From positions 62,001 through 126,000 of the forward strand of contig CAYWOS010000001.1 in the NCBI GenBank assembly GCA_964459985.1: a DNA stretch of 64,000 nt, given 5' to 3'. Both the position numbers and the translations under genes were made by a program. Source of the stretch: CAYWOS01 sp964459985. Its GTDB lineage: Bacteria > Bacillota > Clostridia > Christensenellales > Aristaeellaceae. Under the pieces are notes generated by a model. It was not told where the DNA came from. It did no database searches and saw nothing but the letters and a program-made list of their open reading frames with translations. Within the stretch, counting starts at the first letter, position 1, and each line of letters begins with the position of its first letter. Below are positions 15,185 through 23,141 of the stretch, one piece after another.

Positions 15185-16209
15185 CCTCTTTTCGCCCTCC
15201 CGACGCGCGCAAACAGGAAGATAAATACGATCGAACCTATCAGCGAGGTCACGACGCCGATGGGCAGCTCGACCGGACTGAAAAGCGTCCTTGCCGCAAG
15301 ATCGGCCAGCATCAAAAGGATAGCGCCCAGGAATGCCGAGGCGGGGAGCAGGCGCGTGTGGTTCGCGCCGACGAGCATTCGCGCCATGTGCGGCGTGACC
15401 AGGCCGATGAACCCGATCGTGCCTCCGATCGACACGCATACGCCGATCAGCGCCGATACCGCGACCAGAACGGTCAGCTTGACCGCTTTGACGCTCACGC
15501 CGATGTTGCGCGCGTTTTCCTCTCCCACGGCAAAAGCGTTTAGTTCACGCGCGTTCAGAAACAATGCGCTGCCGAAGATAAGGAACGCGACCAGCAGCGT
15601 CAGCGCGTTCAAATATGTGCTGCCCGACAGCGAACCCATCGTCCAGAATGTGATGGTGCGCAGCCTTTCGCCCGCAAAGGTGATGATCAGGCTCATCAGG
15701 CTGCTGATGAACATCGAAAATATCACGCCGATCAGGATCATGGTATGCGTAGAAAACGATCGATCCAGCGCGAACGTCAGCGAAAGGATGAGCAGCAGCG
15801 AGAGAAACGCGAACAGCATCGCCGTCAGCGCCGTGCCGGCAAGCGGTATGCCCGGAATGGCAATGCCCAGCCAGATTGCGACAGCCGCGCCAAGCGCCGC
15901 GCCCGAGGATACGCCCATGGTCGATCCGTCGGCAAGCGGGTTGCGAAGCAAGCCCTGCATCGCCGCGCCGCACAGCGAAAGCGCCGCGCCGGACAGCGCC
16001 ACGCACAATACGCGCGGCAGACGAACGGACAGGATAATGGCGCTGAACGCGCCGTCGCCCGCGCCGCCCGTGACAGCGCGTAAAATGATATGGAACGTGT
16101 CCCCGAGCGGGACGCTCACGCTGCCGAGGCTGACGCAGATCAGCAGCGTGAGCAGCGTCCCCGCCGTGAAGACGACGTACTGACCGATTTGATAGCCGTC
16201 CTTCTTCAT
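15178..16209 (-). CDS. btuC: Cobalamin ABC importer permease (FecCD family)
   Basis: A 343-residue permease of the BtuC/FecCD family with about ten membrane helices. Family landmarks are RLPRVLCVALSGAALSLCGAAMQGLLRNPLADGSTMGVSSGAALGA in the first third and GFIGLVTPHMARMLVGANH near residue 260, the ATPase-coupling loop. It is translated just ahead of btuD (7-base overlap) but is separated from the binding-protein gene by 653 bases that hold a tandem repeat array. Its start follows AGAGTAAGG. Confidence 0.87.
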   Translation of the reverse strand: MKKDGYQIGQYVVFTAGTLLTLLICVSLGSVSVPLGDTFHIILRAVTGGAGDGAFSAIILSVRLPRVLCVALSGAALSLCGAAMQGLLRNPLADGSTMGVSSGAALGAAVAIWLGIAIPGIPLAGTALTAMLFAFLSLLLILSLTFALDRSFSTHTMILIGVIFSMFISSLMSLIITFAGERLRTITFWTMGSLSGSTYLNALTLLVAFLIFGSALFLNARELNAFAVGEENARNIGVSVKAVKLTVLVAVSALIGVCVSIGGTIGFIGLVTPHMARMLVGANHTRLLPASAFLGAILLMLADLAARTLFSPVELPIGVVTSLIGSIVFIFLFARVGRAKRGC

Positions 16210-16305
16210 ACCTTACTCTTTTCAAATGAATTCGCAGAACCTTTGTCCTATGTCGGTTGACCGGGGATCAGGACGCGCGGCAGCCACATGGGAATGTGGG
16301 TGGTA

Positions 16306-16335
16306 TCTTGATGGATGGCATCTTGATGGATGGCA
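16306..16335. repeat. Two copies of a 15-bp tandem repeat
   Basis: TCTTGATGGATGGCA occurs at 16306-16320 and 16321-16335, directly before the 61-bp array in the btuF-btuC gap. Confidence 0.8.
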
Positions 16336-16370
16336 TCCCGATTGCCGATGCGCCGTTGCGATCGCCGCGC

Positions 16371-16806
16371 GGAACAGCGTTGCCGATAACCGTCGATCCC
16401 GGCGATCCGTGTCGCTTGATCAGCGTCGCGCGGAACGTCGTTGCCGATGACCGTCGATCCCGGCGATCCGTGTCGCTTGATCAGCGTCGCGCGGAACGTC
16501 GTTGCCGATGACCGTCGATTCCGACGATTCGTGCCACTTGATCAGCGTCGCGCGGAACGTCATCGCCGATGACCGTCGATTCCGACGATTCGTGCCGCCT
16601 GATCAGCGTCGCGCGGAACGTCGCTGCCGAGGACCGTCGATCCCGGCGATTCGTGTCGCTTGATCAGCGCCGCGCGGAACGTCGTCGCCGATGACCGTCG
16701 ATCCCGGCGATCTGTGCCGCCTGATCAGCGTCGCGCGGAACGGCGTCGCCGATGACCGTCGATTCCGGCGATTCGTGCCGCCTGATCAGCGTCGCGCGGA
16801 ACGGCG
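16371..16806. repeat. 61-bp tandem repeat array between btuF and btuC
   Basis: About seven units with a strict 61-bp period. The anchor word GATCAGCG falls at 16418, 16479, 16540, 16601, 16662, 16723 and 16784. Units differ by a few substitutions (for example CGCTTGATCAG versus CGCCTGATCAG), so the array is not freshly amplified. Each unit carries a short dyad around TGATCA. The period is not a multiple of three and frames change from unit to unit, so it is non-coding. It fills most of the 653-base gap inside the operon. Confidence 0.92.
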
Positions 16807-16862
16807 CTGTTTCATGGCAAGTTCGGCACAGGCCTACGCGATCCGGGCAAACCGTTGCCGTA

Positions 16863-17753
16863 TCAGTTTCTCGTCACGAAGGCATGGATTGACTGCGCGG
16901 CATCCACCAGACGGGGACCGGGCAGCGTGATGGAATCGTTGTCCGCGCACAGAATGCCGTCGTTTTGAACGGCGCTGATATTCTCCCAGCCCGCGCGCGA
17001 TTTGATTTCATCGATGGGGGATGGACAGTCATCGGACGCCGGGGTCATGGTGATGATGTAATCGGGATTGCGTTCGATGACCTGTTCGGGCGAGATGGGC
17101 GCCCAGTCGGACACATCGTGGAAGGCGTTCTCCAGCCCGCAAATCGCGGCAATCTCGTCCATGAACGTACCGCTGCCCGCCGTCCACAGCCCCCACTCAA
17201 GCGGGGAAACCTCGAAATAGACCGTTTTACCGGCGTGATCCGCTTCCTTTGAAATGGCGTCAAAGGCGTCCTGCATCTGACGGATCAGCATATCCGCCTC
17301 GTCATTTTTGCCCGTCAGCGCGCCGATGAGCGCAATGCTCTCATACACGCCCTGAATGCCCTTCGATACGGTCACGGCAACGGGAATTCCGGCGCGTTCG
17401 AGCGATTCCACCTGCTCAATGGTCTGCGCCATGGTGCTCATGATGACGATATCGGGGTTGAGCGCGATGATCTGCTCGGCGTTCAGTCCCGCGCCCGATG
17501 CGACTACGGGCAGGGATAACGCTTCCGCCGGGTAATTGCAGCTTTCGCTGCGCCCGACCAGCGTATCGCCCGCGCCGAGCGCGTACAGGATTTCGCATTC
17601 GGCGGCGCTGACGGCGAGCACCCGCGTCGCGGGCGCGTCCAGCGTGATTTCGCGGCCTTTCATATCGACGGCCGTCACGCCGTCGGCGAGCGCGGGCAGG
17701 CAGGGGAGCGCGAGCAACAGGGCAAGCAGCAGGGCGACTGGTTTCCTTTGCAT
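16863..17753 (-). CDS. btuF: Cobalamin-binding lipoprotein/periplasmic-type binding protein
   Basis: A 296-residue class III substrate-binding protein. Residues 1-22 are a signal peptide (VALLLALLLALPCLPALA). The rest is the BtuF/FhuD fold: LGAGDTLVGRSESCNYPAEA, then ALNPDIVIMS, a long connecting helix, and the C-terminal lobe with ERNPDYIITM. The start at 17751-17753 follows GGAGGG. An upstream in-frame extension belongs to the leader. It is the first gene after the riboswitch and should be the most strongly expressed. A lipobox is not evident, so anchoring to the cell surface is uncertain. Confidence 0.85.
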   Translation of the reverse strand: MQRKPVALLLALLLALPCLPALADGVTAVDMKGREITLDAPATRVLAVSAAECEILYALGAGDTLVGRSESCNYPAEALSLPVVASGAGLNAEQIIALNPDIVIMSTMAQTIEQVESLERAGIPVAVTVSKGIQGVYESIALIGALTGKNDEADMLIRQMQDAFDAISKEADHAGKTVYFEVSPLEWGLWTAGSGTFMDEIAAICGLENAFHDVSDWAPISPEQVIERNPDYIITMTPASDDCPSPIDEIKSRAGWENISAVQNDGILCADNDSITLPGPRLVDAAQSIHAFVTRN

Positions 17754-17793
17754 GGTTGATCCCTCCTTCTTGATCAAGTGAATCGGCGAGGGA

Positions 17794-17828
17794 GAAAAAT
17801 TCGTCCCTCTCTTGGCAGAAAGGGACGA
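17794..17828 (-). terminator. Expression-platform terminator of the cobalamin riboswitch
   Basis: On the minus strand the arms CGTCCCT and AGGGACG (17828-17801) enclose a loop and are followed by AATTTTT. It sits between the aptamer and the btuF ribosome-binding site. Confidence 0.8.
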
Positions 17829-17884
17829 AGAAAACACCGTCAATGAACCTCACAGTGCGATCATCGCGTATCCCATCCCCAGGA

Positions 17885-18065
17885 GAACGATCGGCGTAAA
17901 CAGGTCTCCCGACTTGGCATCATTCTACTTGAGCGCCTTCCCGCTTGCGCAGTGGCTGCTTTCGCGTTGCTCTTTCGTCCGCTTCACGGTTACTGGGATA
18001 GTTCGGAAATCTCATCCGATTCCCATGGCGCGGGTTTCCGCGCCGCATGTTTCCATGCAGATACG
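17885..18065 (-). ncRNA. Cobalamin riboswitch
   Basis: The minus-strand leader of btuF carries the cobalamin aptamer landmarks in order: two peripheral hairpins (GCATGGAAACATGC, 18058-18045, and GGCGCGGAAACCCGCGCC, 18044-18027); the GGGAATC..GATTCC helix; CCCAGTAACCGTGAAG; GCCACTGCG..GCGGGAAGGCG; GATGATGCCAAGTCGGGAG; and the B12 box ending in ACCTGTTTAC (17915-17896). The B12 box differs from the usual ending ACCTGCC by two bases. Edges are approximate. With the downstream terminator this is a transcription-off switch. Confidence 0.9.
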
Positions 18066-18089
18066 CCGGCTGATTCAATTGTCAAGCGC

Positions 18090-18118
18090 ATTATATCACC
18101 CTCGCCGTTCACGGTCAA
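18090..18118 (-). promoter_or_regulatory. Promoter of the cobalamin riboswitch and btuFCD
   Basis: Minus strand TTGACC (18118-18113), 17-bp spacer, TATAAT (18095-18090). Confidence 0.85.
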
Positions 18119-18168
18119 GAAAACAAACGCGTCGAAACGATAAATCAGAATGAAGCGGGCGTTTGCGC

Positions 18169-18197
18169 TTGACATTGGCAAATCGTTGCTCTATCAT
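18169..18197 (+). promoter_or_regulatory. Promoter of the DUF3899-like gene
   Basis: TTGACA (18169-18174), 17-bp spacer, TATCAT (18192-18197), about 32 bases upstream of the start. Confidence 0.7.
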
Positions 18198-18229
18198 GAT
18201 GCTTGTACAATCGGATTGGCAGGTGCGGC

Positions 18230-18589
18230 ATGAGATTTAGGAATTTGAAAATCAAGAGATTCGTTATCACCTTGGTCATCGCTTTTCTGTACCCATTATA
18301 TAAGTATGTCTCTTCCGTCCATGATCCGCTGCTGGATTTCATTAATGCCGTGACCATCATCGGGATTGTGTTTCTCGTATTCGGGATTTTGAACACTCTT
18401 GTGCTGCACGGGGATTTTGATATTACCGAATACGTGGCGAAGCGCGCAATGTTTCGCAAAAGCACCAAGCCTTACAAAGCGTTCAAAGAGGATAAAAAAG
18501 AAGAAAGAGAGGGTCGTTTCAATTACCCTCTCCTGACCGGCATGGTGATGATCGCCGTTGCCTCGATTCTTACGCTGCTTAATTATTGA
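18230..18589 (+). CDS. Small DUF3899-like membrane protein
   Basis: A 119-residue protein with three membrane segments: residues 10-27, 37-60 and near the C-terminus (GMVMIAVASILTLL). A charged loop (KSTKPYKAFKEDKKEEREG) precedes the last helix. The topology and the FGILNTLVLHGDFD-like turn resemble DUF3899 proteins, whose role is unknown. The start MRFRNLK was chosen because it is preceded by GGCAGGTGCGG. An ATG nine codons upstream is possible. It has its own promoter. The last 7 bases overlap the convergent oppF end, with no terminator between them. Confidence 0.65.
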   Translation: MRFRNLKIKRFVITLVIAFLYPLYKYVSSVHDPLLDFINAVTIIGIVFLVFGILNTLVLHGDFDITEYVAKRAMFRKSTKPYKAFKEDKKEEREGRFNYPLLTGMVMIAVASILTLLNY

Positions 18590-19557
18590 GCGGCGTAAAT
18601 CTGATCCAATTGGGCGATCTTCTCCTGATATTCCTGTTCCTGTTCTATGGTGGAGTACACATAGTGCCCGGGCTTGATTTCGCGCATGGCGTAGTCGGAG
18701 CCGGTCTTTTCGGCGACCGTATCCTGATACACAATGGGCACCCGCTTCTTCTCAATGATCGGATCGGGCATGGGCACGGCGCTGAGCAGAGAAACCGTAT
18801 AGGGATGCAAGGGATACATGAACAGTTCTTCCGATTCGGCGATTTCCACGATGCGGCCCAGATGAATCACGGCGATCCTGTCCGCGATAAAGCGGACAAC
18901 GGACAGGTCATGCGCGATGAACAGATACGTCAAGCCCTTCTCGTTTTTGAGCTTGTTCATGAGGTTCAGCACTTGGGCGCGGATGGATACATCCAGCGCG
19001 GAAATCGGCTCGTCCGCCACGATCAGCTTGGGCTCCATGATCAAGGCGCGGGCAATGCCTACGCGCTGACGCTGACCGCCGGAAAACTCGTGCGGATAGC
19101 GGGACTTATGCTCCGGCAAAAGTCCGACATCCTTCAGCGCCTTATCCACCTTTGCGATCCGCTCGTTTTCATCCTTGTAGAGATGGAAATTGTGCAGGCC
19201 TTCCGAAATGCAGTATTCGATCGTCGCCCGTTCGTTCAGAGAGGCGGCCGGGTCCTGAAAAATCATCTGGATGTTCCGAATGACGTTCCTGTCTTCTTCT
19301 CTGCTTAATTTTCCGGAAATACGGCGGCCTTCGAAACGGATTTCGCCGTTGCTCAACTCGTTGATGCGCATGATCGCGCGGCCGATGGTGGTTTTTCCGC
19401 TCCCGGATTCGCCCACCAGCGCAAAGGTTTCCCCTTTGTAGATATCGAAGTTCGCGCCCTGAACGGCCTTGAGCTTCCGCTTGCCGCCGATATCAAAGGT
19501 GATGTCGGCATTGATCACGGAAAGAAGGATTTCCCTGTTTTCATTGTTGTTCGACAT
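18583..19557 (-). CDS. oppF: Oligopeptide ABC transporter ATPase OppF
   Basis: A 324-residue dipeptide/oligopeptide transporter ATPase. Walker A is GESGSGKTT near residue 53, signature SGGQRQRVGIARAL near residue 160, Walker B LIVADEPISALDVS. The C-terminal oligopeptide domain is present (LHPYTVSLLSAVPMPDP). The start follows GGAGGCGC and overlaps oppD by 17 bases. It pairs with OppD to power one importer. It is the last gene of the oppABCDF unit. Confidence 0.93.
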   Translation of the reverse strand: MSNNNENREILLSVINADITFDIGGKRKLKAVQGANFDIYKGETFALVGESGSGKTTIGRAIMRINELSNGEIRFEGRRISGKLSREEDRNVIRNIQMIFQDPAASLNERATIEYCISEGLHNFHLYKDENERIAKVDKALKDVGLLPEHKSRYPHEFSGGQRQRVGIARALIMEPKLIVADEPISALDVSIRAQVLNLMNKLKNEKGLTYLFIAHDLSVVRFIADRIAVIHLGRIVEIAESEELFMYPLHPYTVSLLSAVPMPDPIIEKKRVPIVYQDTVAEKTGSDYAMREIKPGHYVYSTIEQEQEYQEKIAQLDQIYAAQ

Positions 19558-20611
19558 GGAAAGCGCCTCCTTTCGCCGTCATTTTCACGATCTTTTCATG
19601 GAGATTCTGAATCACTTCCGGCTTCTCCAGTTTAGGCGCTCTGGGATCGAGCAGCCATGTCTTGGCATAATGGGTATCGGTGACTTTGAAGAACGGAGGC
19701 TCCTGCTCAAAATCGATTTTCAGGGCTTTGGGATTTCTCGGGGCGAAAGCATCGCCTTTGACGTTGCTGTACAGGGAAGGCGGCGTGCCGGTGATGTAGT
19801 AGAGATCCTCGCCCTTCACGCCCAATTGAGGCAAAGAGGAAAGCAGCGCCCACGTATAGGGGCATCTGGCGTCGAAAAAGACTTCCTCCACAAGGCCGTA
19901 TTCGATGATCTGTCCGTCATACATGACGCCGACGCGATCCGCCACGTTGGCGACGACGCCCAAATCGTGCGTGATATAGATGGTCGTAAACCCGAATTCC
20001 TTCTGTAAATCCTTGATCAGCTTGATGATCTGGGCTTGGATTGTCACATCCAGAGCTGTCGTAGGTTCGTCGCAGATCAGAATTTCAGGATGACAGCTTA
20101 ACGCGATGGCGATGACGATTCTTTGCCGCATACCGCCGGAATACTGGAAGGGGTAGTTGTCAAAGCGGTTTGCGGCGTCGTTAATGCCGACGCGCTCCAT
20201 CATGTTGATCGCCTGCGCTTTGGCTTCGGACTTGGAAATATGCTGATGCTTTTCAATGACTTCCGTGATCTGGGAACCGATGGTGCGAATGGGGTTCAGC
20301 GACGTCATCGGGTCCTGAAAGATGGTGGCGATCTTGACGCCGCGGATACCCGCCCAATCCTTATCGGTTTTTAGCTTGGTCAGATCCTTGCCGTGATACA
20401 TGATCGAGCCTTTGGTGATTTTCCCGTTGGACTCCAGCATGCCGGTGAACGTTTTCGTGAATACCGATTTGCCGCTGCCGGACTCGCCCACGATGGCAAA
20501 GGTTTCGCCGTTATACAGATCCAGCGATACATTCCGGATAGCGGTCAGATAGCTTTCACGAACACGGAATTGAACCTCTATATCTTTTGCTGAAATAATT
20601 ACGTCATTCAT
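19541..20611 (-). CDS. oppD: Oligopeptide ABC transporter ATPase OppD
   Basis: A 356-residue ATPase: Walker A GESGSGKSV near residue 41, signature YSGGMRQRIVIAIAL, Walker B ILICDEPTTALDVT. The C-terminal region has the oligopeptide-family segment CPYTWALLSSLPQLG and further cysteine-poor sequence, so the iron-sulfur cysteine motif of some DppD/OppD proteins is not evident. It lies 11 bases after oppC. Confidence 0.93.
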   Translation of the reverse strand: MNDVIISAKDIEVQFRVRESYLTAIRNVSLDLYNGETFAIVGESGSGKSVFTKTFTGMLESNGKITKGSIMYHGKDLTKLKTDKDWAGIRGVKIATIFQDPMTSLNPIRTIGSQITEVIEKHQHISKSEAKAQAINMMERVGINDAANRFDNYPFQYSGGMRQRIVIAIALSCHPEILICDEPTTALDVTIQAQIIKLIKDLQKEFGFTTIYITHDLGVVANVADRVGVMYDGQIIEYGLVEEVFFDARCPYTWALLSSLPQLGVKGEDLYYITGTPPSLYSNVKGDAFAPRNPKALKIDFEQEPPFFKVTDTHYAKTWLLDPRAPKLEKPEVIQNLHEKIVKMTAKGGAFHVEQQ

Positions 20612-20622
20612 GCTGATTCTCC

Positions 20623-21549
20623 TTACCGATGCGTGCGCGGGTCAGTCGCGTCAGCCAGCTTCTGACCGACGACATAAAGGGAAATAGAGATAAACGCCAG
20701 TACCGCCACGGGAATCCAGAACAGGTGAGGATACCCTGTCATGTAGGAAGTGTACTGTGAAATGGTGCGGCCCAACGAGGCATACGTGGTGCCAAGACCA
20801 AGCCCCATGTAGGAAAGGAACACTTCGTAGGAAATCAGGGACGGGATTTCACGCGAAATATACGTCATGATGACGGACACCAGATAAGGCAGAATGTTTT
20901 TCGTGATGACGGTCGTCGCGTTGGTGCCCAAGCATTTGCTTGCCAAGTTGTACTCGCGATCACGGATGATCATGACCTGCGTACGGATGAAATAAGCCAC
21001 GTAGATCCAGTTCGTACAGGTCATGGTGAAGATCAACGGTTTAAAGCCGGCGCCCAGAACGTAGGACAGAATCATCGCCAGCAGCAGGAAGGGGACATTG
21101 GAAATGATGTTATAGACTTCGATCATCCATTTGTCGACTTTTTTCGAAAAGCCCCAAATGGCGCCGACCACCGTTCCGGCGACCATATTGATCGCCGTAC
21201 AGATAAAGCTGACGATGATGGAGTTCCGGGCGCCTGCCCAGACCGCGTCGAACACCTCGTTGCCGATGTTATCGGTGCCCCAGAGGTGCTCCGCGCTGGG
21301 CTGCAGGAACTTGAGCTTCGGGGCGTTGATATTCGGCGCGACCGTGGGGTCGTAACCGGAATAGGATGGCTGAATCAAGGCAAAGGCGATCACGGCAAAC
21401 AGGATGATGGTCAGCGCCACGGTGAACTTTCCCTTGATAAAGGTACGCCATACGGATTTCCAATAAGAATATCTGGGCGCGCTGATTTGCTCTGATTTTG
21501 ACTCGTCGAATTCCGCAAACTCAAAGAGATTGGTGTCTTTCTCCTCCAT
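20623..21549 (-). CDS. oppC: Oligopeptide ABC transporter permease OppC
   Basis: A 308-residue inner-membrane permease of the DppC/OppC type: a hydrophilic N-terminus, one helix near residue 40, a short external segment (LWGTDNIGNEVFDAVWAGARNS, the family LGTDxxGRDxxSR-like box) and five further helices. The coupling loop is near residue 225 (LPYLVSVIMTYISREIPSLISYEVFLSYMG). The ATG overlaps the oppB stop by one base (TAATG). Confidence 0.92.
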   Translation of the reverse strand: MEEKDTNLFEFAEFDESKSEQISAPRYSYWKSVWRTFIKGKFTVALTIILFAVIAFALIQPSYSGYDPTVAPNINAPKLKFLQPSAEHLWGTDNIGNEVFDAVWAGARNSIIVSFICTAINMVAGTVVGAIWGFSKKVDKWMIEVYNIISNVPFLLLAMILSYVLGAGFKPLIFTMTCTNWIYVAYFIRTQVMIIRDREYNLASKCLGTNATTVITKNILPYLVSVIMTYISREIPSLISYEVFLSYMGLGLGTTYASLGRTISQYTSYMTGYPHLFWIPVAVLAFISISLYVVGQKLADATDPRTHR

Positions 21550-23048
21550 TACGATCTACCTGCCTTTTCGCTCAAAGAAATACGCGGGTCAACTTTCGTC
21601 AGTATAATATCGCCCGCCAGCACTGACAGGACAGAAATCGATGAGAAGAGGAATGTCAGCGCAATGATGATGACGTTGTTGTATTGCTTGATCGCGTTGG
21701 GCAGCATTTTTCCCATGCCGCCTACGGAGTAGATGGCCTCCGTGATGATCGCGCCGGTGATGCATCCGGCCAGCGAGGAAGGAATGCCTTGAGCGATGGG
21801 AATGATGGCGTTTTTCAGGATATGACGGCTGAAAATCTCCTGCCTATTCAATCCTTTTGCCTTGGCGAATTTTACGTAATCCGAATTCATCTGATCCACC
21901 ACGTACCGCCGCGTCCACAGCATCAGAGAAGAGATGGAAGGAAGCGCCAGAGAAATTGTGGGCAGAATCCACGACCGAATATCTTCAGGCCCCAGCACCG
22001 GGAAAACGGAGGGAAGCCCGAATATCATCGTACCGAGATAGCGGAACAGATAGATATAAGCCAGCGACGGAACGGCGATAATGAAAATAATATACAGCAT
22101 GCCCATTTTGTCCACCAGCCCGTCCTTGTGCTTGGCCATTGCCATGCCCAGAGGAAGGCCGATACCGTAGGACAGCACCAGGGCCAGAATTCCCATGATG
22201 AAGGATGTGCCGACCATGGAAGGCTGATTTTTGATGGTTTGGTAGTTCGCGTAGTTATCCACGAACTTCTTTTTATCCATGCGGTCGACTTTTTCTTTGT
22301 AAGTCAGCGAACCGAAATCAATGGCGGACTGGCTTTCCAGACCGGTTTCAAACGTGACGGGGCGCTTGACCTCCGTGCCCTGCGAGGAGAACATAACGGT
22401 CAGCGCCTCCATGCCTTGGAACGTCGGATAGGACTGACCCATGTTCAGCGTAATGAAATTCTGATGAATCCAAGGGAATTGCGAACTGGTGTACAGCAGG
22501 TATTTGTGGGTTGAACCGCTGCCGATCAGGGCCAAGCCGCCGGTCGGCGTACGGCCGAAATAGACCTTGCGTTCCAGATCGGGGTTATTCTCGTCCTGCA
22601 CGGAATAGATGGTATCAATCTGAATCAGGTTGGCGAACCATTTCCACAATCTGGTGATCAGGGGTACGTCTTTATACGCGTAAACCTGCCCGCTCACAGT
22701 GAAATGCTCCACCGTGTACCCCTCGGACTCGTATAAAGCCACAAAGTCCTTGGTTTCCTGCGAATCAGGCTTGAGGGCAGCCTTAATCTGTTCGCTTCCG
22801 GGTTCGTAAAGCGCCAGGCAATAATCGTTGATTCTGGTATAATCAATGTAGCCCAGTTTTTTCCATGTGGTATAGATATATTCTGTCTTTTCATCGGGTT
22901 TTCCGCCGAGCTTGCGGTATGTGGTGTCCTCGAAAAAGATGTTTTCACGGGGAACCAGCGTGAATACCATCACGAACACGATGACCATGATGAATAAAAC
23001 CGACAGAATGGATCGGATCAGACGCTTTAAAACATAACCCGTTTTCAT
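21549..23048 (-). CDS. oppB: Oligopeptide ABC transporter permease OppB with a large external insert
   Basis: A 499-residue permease, much longer than the usual 305-340. One helix at residues 7-30 is followed by about 230 residues of mostly polar sequence (for example FFEDTTYRKLGGKPDEKTEY and GRTPTGGLALIGSGSTH), and then by the standard five-helix OppB core from about residue 265 with the coupling loop near HILKNAIIPIAQGIPSSLAG. The insert should face outside and may contact the binding protein. Similar long OppB proteins occur in other Clostridia. The ATG at 23046-23048 was preferred to a TTG two codons upstream. GGAAGG lies 11 bases before it. Confidence 0.88.
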   Translation of the reverse strand: MKTGYVLKRLIRSILSVLFIMVIVFVMVFTLVPRENIFFEDTTYRKLGGKPDEKTEYIYTTWKKLGYIDYTRINDYCLALYEPGSEQIKAALKPDSQETKDFVALYESEGYTVEHFTVSGQVYAYKDVPLITRLWKWFANLIQIDTIYSVQDENNPDLERKVYFGRTPTGGLALIGSGSTHKYLLYTSSQFPWIHQNFITLNMGQSYPTFQGMEALTVMFSSQGTEVKRPVTFETGLESQSAIDFGSLTYKEKVDRMDKKKFVDNYANYQTIKNQPSMVGTSFIMGILALVLSYGIGLPLGMAMAKHKDGLVDKMGMLYIIFIIAVPSLAYIYLFRYLGTMIFGLPSVFPVLGPEDIRSWILPTISLALPSISSLMLWTRRYVVDQMNSDYVKFAKAKGLNRQEIFSRHILKNAIIPIAQGIPSSLAGCITGAIITEAIYSVGGMGKMLPNAIKQYNNVIIIALTFLFSSISVLSVLAGDIILTKVDPRISLSEKAGRS

Positions 23049-23070
23049 ATGCAAACAGCCTTCCTACGAA

Positions 23071-23106
23071 GGCGCAAGCCAGAAGGCGAACCTTCTGACT
23101 TGCGCC
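23071..23106 (-). other. Intercistronic hairpin between oppA and oppB
   Basis: Arms GGCGCAAG-c-CAGAAGG and CCTTCTG-a-CTTGCGCC with loop CGAA make a 15-bp stem with one mismatch. No U-run follows in either direction. Such hairpins behind binding-protein genes often protect the upstream mRNA or partly terminate, giving more OppA than permease. That role is inferred. Confidence 0.75.
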
Positions 23107-23141
23107 GAGATCATCATAATGCGGGAGAACCCTTTTCAGGA

